40,714 nt of DNA from Paracoccaceae bacterium (GTDB taxonomy: Bacteria > Pseudomonadota > Alphaproteobacteria > Rhodobacterales > Rhodobacteraceae). The notes under the pieces are model-generated. The model was not told the origin of the DNA and ran no database searches. It saw only the letters and a list, made by a program, of their open reading frames with translations. Of this stretch, positions 35,226-40,714 are shown one piece after another; positions within the stretch are counted from its first letter, which is position 1; each line of letters opens with the position of its first letter. The stretch spans positions 1 to 40,714 of the forward strand of contig CACOXV010000018.1 in the NCBI GenBank assembly GCA_902631295.1, written 5' to 3'. The position numbers were made by a program, and so were the translations under genes.

Positions 35226-36394
35226 AAGTTTATTTGATAGCAGGTGAGCCTTCTGGTGATAAGCTTGGCGCTGAATTAATGGCTGGCTTAATTAGCTGTG
35301 CTCCTTACGAATTAGAGTTTTTTGGAGTAGGTGGTCCTTTAATGGAAGAACAAGGGCTAAGTAGTTTGTTCCCAATCAATGATATAGCGGTAATGGGTAT
35401 TGGTGAAATTTTAGCAAAATACAGTTTTTTGAAAAAACGCATTAAAAATACAGTGGATGACATACGTAGGCTGAAACCTGATGTTTTAATTACTATCGAT
35501 GCTCCGGAATTTTCCCTGCGGGTGGCCAGGATGGTTCGTCAAAAATTATTCGTAAATACGATCCACTACGTAGCACCTACTGTTTGGGCCTGGCGGCCGA
35601 AGAGGGCAAAGAGAATGTCTGGCTATGTAGATCACATTTTAGCTCTCTATCCTTTCGAACCATCCTACATGAAAAGTGCGGGCATAAGTTGTGATTTTGT
35701 CGGACATCCAGTGGCAGAAGAAAAGTTACCAGATCGACGCTTAGTAAATAAATTTCGTCAAGAACATGAACTAAGCGAAAATGATAAACTTATAGCATTT
35801 CTGCCCGGCTCAAGGCGGTCTGAAATTGATCGTTTAATGCCGGTTTTTAAAAGCGTATCATCAAATCTGATTTCTCAACGGTTAAATATAAGAATTGTCA
35901 TCGTTGCAGCGCCTGCTGTCAAAAATATCTTACTGGAAAGTTTGCGGGAGTGGGAAGCCGGAGTGATAGTAATCACTAATGATGATCTTTCCAATAATGA
36001 TTTCCAGAAACTAAAGCGAATAGTTTTTGCTTCTTGCGATCTAGCACTAGCAGCTTCCGGTACAGTTTCTTTAGAATTGGCTGCAACTGAAACCCCAATG
36101 GTAATTGCCTATGATATGGGCTTTTTATCAAGAATGGTTTTTCGTTTTTTGATACGAGTTAATAGTGTTAACCTTGTAAATTTGATTTCTAATCAGCGTA
36201 TAATCCCAGAATTTATTGGTAACAATTGTAAGCCTGATAAGATCGTCCATGCCCTATTAAGTGAATTAGATAATCCAACGGTTCAAAAATCAGTAATGCG
36301 GAAATCTTTGGAGCTTTTAAAAGTTAGTGGAACAAGTTCAGGGATTGCTGCTGCTAACTCTGTCTTAAACTTTTTGGAGACGCGTAAAACTTAG
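35222..36394 (+). CDS. lpxB: Lipid A disaccharide synthase LpxB
   Basis: A GT19 glycosyltransferase that joins lipid X and UDP-2,3-diacylglucosamine into the disaccharide. The 390-aa protein has the N-terminal AGEPSGDKLGAELM, PDVLITIDAPEFSLRVA with the catalytic Asp region, HYVAPTVWAWRPKRA, DHILALYPFEP, FVGHPVAEE, LPGSRRSEIDRLMP, and a C-terminal AASGTVSLELAATETPMVIAYD. The ATG overlaps the lpxI stop by four bases. It is the last gene of the 12-gene rightward run and ends four bases before the convergent IalB-family gene. No terminator hairpin is seen between them. Confidence 0.97.
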   Translation: MKVYLIAGEPSGDKLGAELMAGLISCAPYELEFFGVGGPLMEEQGLSSLFPINDIAVMGIGEILAKYSFLKKRIKNTVDDIRRLKPDVLITIDAPEFSLRVARMVRQKLFVNTIHYVAPTVWAWRPKRAKRMSGYVDHILALYPFEPSYMKSAGISCDFVGHPVAEEKLPDRRLVNKFRQEHELSENDKLIAFLPGSRRSEIDRLMPVFKSVSSNLISQRLNIRIVIVAAPAVKNILLESLREWEAGVIVITNDDLSNNDFQKLKRIVFASCDLALAASGTVSLELAATETPMVIAYDMGFLSRMVFRFLIRVNSVNLVNLISNQRIIPEFIGNNCKPDKIVHALLSELDNPTVQKSVMRKSLELLKVSGTSSGIAAANSVLNFLETRKT

Positions 36395-36398
36395 AGTT

Positions 36399-37001
36399 CT
36401 ATGGTTGCATGACGTTAGAAAATGTTCTTGTGAACCCATCAAGAGACATGGGAAGCACTATTTGCTGATCACCAGAAGATATATGTTTGAGGAAGATCGA
36501 TGCCTTTTTTACCCTTTTTAGTGCTTCAACTTCGTCGTTAGTTAGTCCAATTTGCGAGTAGCAACCAAGACTATTGCAAAATTTAAATTGATATTTTTTT
36601 GGCTCTAACTCTTGTATTGCCAAAATCAAGCCTTCCGAGAGGATAGTTTCCAATGGTACGATTATAGTTGCCGCCGCTGCAGCAACCTGACCTTTTGGCA
36701 GCTTAATTATTGAGATTTCTGCTACTGGTTGTTGTTTTTGGTTAAATATTATCTGATTTGCTTCACAGCGTTCTATTGAATTCACGGATGTTATGCACTT
36801 AAGTGTCCAATTCTCGAATCTTTCTTTAATGTATGGTTCCTTTTTTTGAGCTTCTGACATCATTGTGTCGTCGATAGAAAGGCTGTCAGCTTCTTCAGCC
36901 TTAAGACTTGATATGCAGAAAATAGAAAGTAATATGCAAAATACAATTGGAGTCAGGACCGAGTTGTCTTTTTGTGAGAGGCTTGCGCGGGTTTCTTTCA
37001 A
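36399..37001 (-). CDS. Invasion-associated locus B (IalB) family protein
   Basis: A 200-aa exported protein of the IalB family, widespread in free-living alphaproteobacteria despite the name, with no agreed function. A hydrophobic signal covers about residues 15-35 (VLTPIVFCILLSIFCISSLKA). The mature part has the family pattern ENWTLKC (Cys69), ERCEANQ (Cys79), ISIIKLP and a later Cys pair KFCNSLGCYS, consistent with periplasmic disulfides. The start is TTG at 37001. AAGG lies about 11 bases upstream, and no ATG precedes the signal. The gene converges on lpxB with four bases between stops and lies 118 bases downstream of mmsB on the same strand. Confidence 0.85.
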   Translation of the reverse strand: MKETRASLSQKDNSVLTPIVFCILLSIFCISSLKAEEADSLSIDDTMMSEAQKKEPYIKERFENWTLKCITSVNSIERCEANQIIFNQKQQPVAEISIIKLPKGQVAAAAATIIVPLETILSEGLILAIQELEPKKYQFKFCNSLGCYSQIGLTNDEVEALKRVKKASIFLKHISSGDQQIVLPMSLDGFTRTFSNVMQP

Positions 37002-37119
37002 TATTAGGGTACCTTAAAATATCGGGTTTTAAATTACCTTATCATAAATAATCACAAGATCGTATTCTTCAAGCATTAGTGGGTCAATTAAATATAGTAT
37101 TTATAAAAACTATTATTAT

Positions 37120-37995
37120 TCATGTCTCAAAAGTTTTTAGTATAGCAGAAAAATCTAAGCCAGATCCGTTCTTGGTTTCTACAAAATCTTTGTAAAGTTT
37201 CATTGCCAGATTTCCCATGGGCGTAATTGCCTTTGTTTCGAATGCTGCATTTTGAGACAATATAAGATCTTTTAGCATTAAATCTGATGAAAAACCTGGG
37301 ATGTAATCATTATCAGATGGAGCTGTTGGTCCAATTCCAGGAGCTGGGCAATATGCATTCATTGACCAGCTATAACCGGACGAAGTGGATACAACTTCAA
37401 ACATAGCCTCACGGTCGAGTCCAAGTTTGTCTGCTAAGGCAAAGGCTTCACAAGTTGCTATCATAGTGGCACCAAGTATCATGTTGTTGCATATTTTTGC
37501 AGCTTGTCCACTTCCAGTTTTGCCACAATAAACTACTCTGTTACCCATATATTCGAACAAGTACTTAAATTTTTCATATACTCCGTTGTTTCCACCAACC
37601 ATAAAGGTAAGGTTGCCGGACTTGGCCCCCTTTACACCGCCTGACACTGGCGCATCCAACATAAAAATATCTTTTTTATGAAGAATCTCACATACCTCTT
37701 CGGTGGTTTTGACATCTATAGTAGAACAATCAATCAATGTATTTTTGGAACTAAAGTCACCAATAAATTCATTAATAATGTCTTTCACGATCAATCCAGA
37801 TGGAAGCATTGTAAACACCACATCTACTTCTTTAAGTAGTGATGGTATACATGAAGTCATACTTAACTCAGGTAGTTTTATGGAGCTATCCGTGTCAAAA
37901 CCAAAAACCTCATTACCGCCTTTGGCTAAATTTAACGCCATCGGTGCTCCCATATTGCCAAGCCCTATGAAACCAACTTTCAAATTTATCTCCAT
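37120..37995 (-). CDS. mmsB: 3-hydroxyisobutyrate dehydrogenase (MmsB)
   Basis: Oxidises 3-hydroxyisobutyrate to methylmalonate semialdehyde with NAD+ in valine breakdown. The 291-aa beta-hydroxyacid dehydrogenase has the Rossmann motif GFIGLGNMGAPMALNLAKGG at the N-terminus, the substrate motif DAPVSGGVKGAKSG, the catalytic-lysine segment GSGQAAKICNNMILG and the C-terminal GFSSDLMLKDL. The ATG at 37995 has a poor ribosome site. A TTG four codons in (37983) has GGAG six bases before it and would give the family's usual start just ahead of KVGFIG. It lies 55 bases after mmsA and takes up the step before it. Its relative tartronate semialdehyde reductase is less likely next to mmsA. Confidence 0.92.
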   Translation of the reverse strand: MEINLKVGFIGLGNMGAPMALNLAKGGNEVFGFDTDSSIKLPELSMTSCIPSLLKEVDVVFTMLPSGLIVKDIINEFIGDFSSKNTLIDCSTIDVKTTEEVCEILHKKDIFMLDAPVSGGVKGAKSGNLTFMVGGNNGVYEKFKYLFEYMGNRVVYCGKTGSGQAAKICNNMILGATMIATCEAFALADKLGLDREAMFEVVSTSSGYSWSMNAYCPAPGIGPTAPSDNDYIPGFSSDLMLKDLILSQNAAFETKAITPMGNLAMKLYKDFVETKNGSGLDFSAILKTFET

Positions 37996-38050
37996 ATCTT
38001 TAGATGGAATTTACAACTGACTTTTATTACCTTAGTGAATGAGATAAATA

Positions 38051-39550
38051 TTAGTCCATCGCTTTAAAGTTAAATTCTCCACCTTCTTTTATTCCTGATG
38101 GCCATCTACTGGTAACGGTTTTTGTTCTAGTATAAAATTTAAATGCATCCGGACCGTGTTGATTTAAATCTCCGAATACGGATTTCTTCCATCCGCCAAA
38201 CGTATGATACGCAAGCGGTACTGGAATTGGAACATTTACTCCAACCATTCCTATATTAATTCTGTTTGCAAAATCTCTAGCTGTATCGCCGTCTCGAGTA
38301 AAAATAGCAGTTCCGTTACCATATTCATGGTTCATTGCTAAGCCAATTGCTTCTTCGTATGAACCCGCCCTAACGGTCGATAAAACTGGCCCAAATATCT
38401 CTTTTTTGTAGATGTCCATTTCTGGTGTAACGCGGTCAAACAAATGCGCCCCAACAAAAAAACCATCTTCATAACCTTGCAGACTAAAATCTCGACCATC
38501 AACAACCAATTCAGCTCCTTGATCTATTCCACTCTGAACAAGACTTAAAATATTTTGTTTTGCTGCACTGGTAACTACTGGCCCAAAATCAATATCATCT
38601 CCTGCTGTATAAGGACCAACTTTGAGCTTTTCCACACGCGGCACCAATTTTTCAATTAGGCGATCGGCTGTGTCTTCTCCTACAGGTACAGCGACTGAGA
38701 TAGCCATACATCGCTCACCAGCAGCACCATAACCAGATCCAACTAACGCATCTGCTGCTAAATCCATATCTGCATCTGGCATAACTATCATGTGGTTTTT
38801 AGCACCACCGAAACACTGAACTCTTTTTCCGTTAGCGCATCCCGTCCCATATATGTATTCAGCAATTGGTGTAGATCCAACAAATCCAACTGACTGGATT
38901 GTGGGATTAGTGAGCATTGCATCAACACTAACCTTGTCTCCATTGACGACCTGTAATATCCCTTTTGGTAACCCAGCTTCTTCCATAAGTTCAGCCAGTA
39001 AAATTGGAACGGAGGGATCTCTCTCTGATGGTTTCAATATGAAAGCATTTCCGCACACTATGGCCGGGGTAAACATCCACATTGGTATCATCGCTGGGAA
39101 GTTAAATGGAGTTATTCCCCCACAAACGCCAAGTGGCTGTTTCATCGAATACATATCAATACCTGGGCCTGCACTATCTGTAAATTCACCCTTAAGCATT
39201 TGTGGAGCGCCGATACAGTATTCAGCTACCTCCAATCCTCTTTGTACATCACCTTTCGCATCTGGAAATGTTTTGCCATGTTCACTACTCAAAACTTCTG
39301 CAAGTTTGTCCATATCTCGATGAAGTAAGTCTACAAATTTCATCATAACTCGAGCTCGTCGTTGCGGATTTACTGCTCCCCATGCCGGTTGCGCTTCAGC
39401 TGCAATTTTAACAGCTGTGTCGAACTCTTCCTTTGATGCAAGCGGTACGCGTGCCTGAATTTCACCGGTTGCGGGATTGAATACATCGCCAAATCTGCCC
39501 GAATTCCCAGAAACACGTTGACCATTTATGTAATGTGTAAGCTCTGTCAT
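38051..39550 (-). CDS. mmsA: Methylmalonate-semialdehyde dehydrogenase, CoA-acylating (MmsA)
   Basis: Converts methylmalonate semialdehyde to propionyl-CoA (and malonate semialdehyde to acetyl-CoA) in valine and inositol catabolism. The 499-aa ALDH-fold protein has the family-typical QPLGVCGGITPFNFPAMIPMW, FILKPSERDPS, the glycine-rich VGSTPIAEYIY and the catalytic Cys in YGAAGERCMAIS, where the general base Glu of other ALDHs is absent, as expected for a CoA-acylating enzyme. KEIFGPVLS and the C-terminal FGGWKKSVFGDLN complete the fold. AGGAG lies just upstream of the ATG. mmsB follows directly, without the acyl-CoA dehydrogenase and enoyl-CoA hydratase genes that often separate them. Confidence 0.96.
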   Translation of the reverse strand: MTELTHYINGQRVSGNSGRFGDVFNPATGEIQARVPLASKEEFDTAVKIAAEAQPAWGAVNPQRRARVMMKFVDLLHRDMDKLAEVLSSEHGKTFPDAKGDVQRGLEVAEYCIGAPQMLKGEFTDSAGPGIDMYSMKQPLGVCGGITPFNFPAMIPMWMFTPAIVCGNAFILKPSERDPSVPILLAELMEEAGLPKGILQVVNGDKVSVDAMLTNPTIQSVGFVGSTPIAEYIYGTGCANGKRVQCFGGAKNHMIVMPDADMDLAADALVGSGYGAAGERCMAISVAVPVGEDTADRLIEKLVPRVEKLKVGPYTAGDDIDFGPVVTSAAKQNILSLVQSGIDQGAELVVDGRDFSLQGYEDGFFVGAHLFDRVTPEMDIYKKEIFGPVLSTVRAGSYEEAIGLAMNHEYGNGTAIFTRDGDTARDFANRINIGMVGVNVPIPVPLAYHTFGGWKKSVFGDLNQHGPDAFKFYTRTKTVTSRWPSGIKEGGEFNFKAMD

Positions 39551-39896
39551 CTTTTTCTCCTAATAGTTACTCGTAGTATGCTTATCCCAACAGTTTAAAT
39601 CCAGAGCTATTTATTAAAAAAGTTATATAAATTGAGCTTGTCATTTACGGTTTTAACATATCTCTGAAATCTAATGAATTTGTGAGCTAATTATTCCAAT
39701 AAAAAGTCAATATGATCGCTAAAAAATAGCTGTAATTGAGTGGAAGCACATAAATCTGATTGACTAGCATCTATGAATTATTGAGTAAGTTTTAAATATT
39801 CTCTTTTTGTCAAAAAATTGGCCTTCTGAGTTTTTTCTTGAAATTCTTTCATAAAAGTGGGATTCCGTTTTCAGAGCGTTGACTAAGGAAAATAAA
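39551..39896. other. Non-coding spacer between divergent mmsA and coaD
   Basis: At 346 bases this is the only stretch over 300 bases without a gene. It is strongly AT-rich. I find no RNA gene, no convincing hairpin and no open frame with a ribosome site; the longest hand-translated frames are under 30 codons. Promoters for mmsA (leftward) and coaD (rightward) must lie here, but no -35/-10 pair with good spacing is convincing. The ribosome sites are clear at both ends: AGGAG for mmsA and AAGGA at 39885-39889 for coaD. Confidence 0.6.
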
Positions 39897-40385
39897 GTGC
39901 GAATTGGTCTATATCCGGGTACATTTGATCCAATAACTTTGGGCCACATTGATATTATAAAAAGAGCATCTTTGTTGGTTGATAGACTGGTGATAGGTGT
40001 GGCTATTAATCGAGACAAATCTCCATTGTTTAATTTAGATGAGAGAGTGCAGTTGATTGAAGCTGAATGTTCAGGCCTAAGCTCAAGAACAGGGACGGAA
40101 ATCATCGCTCATCCCTTTGAGAACCTTCTTGTAGATTGTGCAAAAGATGTAAACGCTTCGGTTATTTTTAGAGGTCTTCGCGCCGTGGCTGATTTCGAGT
40201 ATGAGTTTCAAATGGTTGGTATGAACCGGGTGCTAGATGATAGCATTGAAACAGTCTTTTTAATGGCTGAGGCAAAACATCAGGCGATTGCGTCTAAGTT
40301 AGTTAAGGAGATTGCACGATTGGGTGGCGATGTTTCTAAATTTGTTACACCAACGGTAAATGACCAGCTTATGGCAAAATTTTGA
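39897..40385 (+). CDS. coaD: Phosphopantetheine adenylyltransferase
   Basis: Makes dephospho-CoA from 4'-phosphopantetheine and ATP, the penultimate CoA step. The nucleotidyltransferase motif GLYPGTFDPITLGHIDII is at the N-terminus with the TxGH signature. VIFRGLRAVADFEYEFQM and the C-terminal SSKLV-like ASKLVKEIARLGGDVSKFV are typical. A TTG at 39879 would lengthen the protein, but the GTG at 39897 is chosen: AAGGA lies seven bases upstream and the protein then starts MRIGLYPGTFD, as in relatives (162 aa). It converges with gapA across 24 bases. CoA made here serves MmsA and AacS. Confidence 0.95.
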   Translation: MRIGLYPGTFDPITLGHIDIIKRASLLVDRLVIGVAINRDKSPLFNLDERVQLIEAECSGLSSRTGTEIIAHPFENLLVDCAKDVNASVIFRGLRAVADFEYEFQMVGMNRVLDDSIETVFLMAEAKHQAIASKLVKEIARLGGDVSKFVTPTVNDQLMAKF

Positions 40386-40409
40386 ATTAATTATCTCATA
40401 TTATTAGTA

Positions 40410-40714
40410 TTAAATATGCTTTGCCATTTCCATTGCTGTGTCAGCCATCCTATTGGAAAATCCCCATTCATTATCATACCAGCTCAGAACTCGTACCAAA
40501 TTCTTATCCATTACCCTAGTCTGATCTGCAGCAAAAATTGATGATCTACTGTCATGATTAAAGTCAGAAGAGACAAGTTTTTTATCCGTATACCCTAGGA
40601 TGCCTCTCAGATTTGTACTTGCAGCTTTGTGAATTTCTTCATTAATTTCAAGACTGGAAGTCTCCTGCAGTGCCTCAAAGGTAAGATCAACGGCAGATAC
40701 ATTCGGCGTAGGTA
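40410..40714 (-). CDS. gapA: Glyceraldehyde-3-phosphate dehydrogenase, type I (3' part; 5' end outside window)
   Basis: The last 101 codons or so of GAPDH, translated by hand from the minus strand to the TAA at 40412-40410. The visible protein begins PTPNVSAVDLTFEAL and continues with LGYTDKKLVSSDFNHD, SSIFAADQTRV and the C-terminal WYDNEWGFSNRMADTAMEMA, the standard end of type I GAPDH. The catalytic Cys and NAD-binding domain lie beyond the window. The enzyme converts glyceraldehyde-3-phosphate to 1,3-bisphosphoglycerate, or the reverse in gluconeogenesis. It converges on coaD. The symbol gapA is used, but gapB or another paralogue cannot be excluded from this fragment. Confidence 0.93.
   Translation of the reverse strand, partial: PTPNVSAVDLTFEALQETSSLEINEEIHKAASTNLRGILGYTDKKLVSSDFNHDSRSSIFAADQTRVMDKNLVRVLSWYDNEWGFSNRMADTAMEMAKHI

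Noticed and set aside
37085-37119. Possible terminator behind mmsB (ATAGT...ACTAT)
   Set aside because: The stem is only five AT-rich pairs with a ten-base loop, too weak to call.
39765-39852. Two minus-strand frames under 30 codons in the mmsA-coaD spacer
   Set aside because: No ribosome site, no hydrophobic or conserved pattern, and base composition like the rest of the spacer.
1-40714. tRNA, rRNA, CRISPR, insertion sequence, prophage or defence genes
   Set aside because: No spacer is large enough for most of these apart from 39551-39896, and no direct-repeat array, transposase or phage protein was recognised. XerD has the size and residues of the housekeeping enzyme, not an integrase.

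Overview
The window is AT-rich and densely coded, and it looks like a core stretch of an alphaproteobacterial chromosome, most likely a marine member of the Rhodobacterales. This is inferred from gene order and protein families, not from a marker gene. Supporting features are the run pyrH-frr-uppS-cdsA-dxr-rseP-bamA-ompH-fabZ-lpxA-lpxI-lpxB (LpxI, not LpxH), the neighbourhood xerD / solenoid protein / aroK-aroB, an IalB-family protein, a UvrA with the first zinc-site variant I associate with alphaproteobacteria, and an mmsA/mmsB valine pathway. I see no rRNA, tRNA, CRISPR array, insertion sequence, prophage or defence island.

Layout. (1) 1-3904: the 3' part of an L,D-transpeptidase, then lpxD, an atypical acyl carrier protein and a ketoacyl-ACP synthase, which looks like an envelope/lipid A acyl-chain unit. 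(2) 4014-6169: an MFS transporter converging on glucokinase. (3) 6412-10600: uvrA converging on a CNNM/CorC membrane protein. (4) 10739-15577: a leftward unit of a 49-aa membrane protein, a 506-aa exported helical protein and xerD; a rightward aroK-aroB; and a leftward ssb. (5) 15736-19495: an exported TPR protein, a YbjJ-like MFS protein and acetoacetyl-CoA synthetase. (6) 19534-23521: a leftward peptide/opine-type ABC transporter (Tat-exported binding protein and two permeases, no ATPases) with a GC-rich hairpin behind the binding-protein gene. (7) 23698-24597: miaA, leftward. (8) 24715-36394: a 12-gene rightward run linking UMP kinase, ribosome recycling, isoprenoid and phospholipid synthesis, outer-membrane protein assembly and lipid A synthesis, with many overlapping start/stop codons. 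(9) 36399-39550: an IalB-family protein, mmsB and mmsA, leftward. (10) 39897-40714: coaD, then the 3' end of gapA on the opposite strand.

Functionally, most genes serve envelope construction: lpxD, lpxA, lpxI and lpxB for lipid A; the ACP/KAS pair probably for a special acyl chain; dxr and uppS for the undecaprenyl carrier; cdsA for phospholipids; bamA and ompH for outer-membrane proteins; and the L,D-transpeptidase for peptidoglycan. The rest is central metabolism (glk, gapA, aroK/aroB, coaD, aacS, mmsA/mmsB), DNA maintenance (uvrA, ssb, xerD) and transport. Seven of about 35 genes start with GTG or TTG.

I do not find a clearly new multi-gene system. The best leads are the lpxD-ACP-KAS unit outside the main lipid A cluster, the small membrane protein plus 506-aa periplasmic protein of unknown function, the ABC importer without ATPases whose second permease carries an inserted hydrophobic segment, and a TTTGTTAC/GTAACAAA inverted motif in two intergenic regions.
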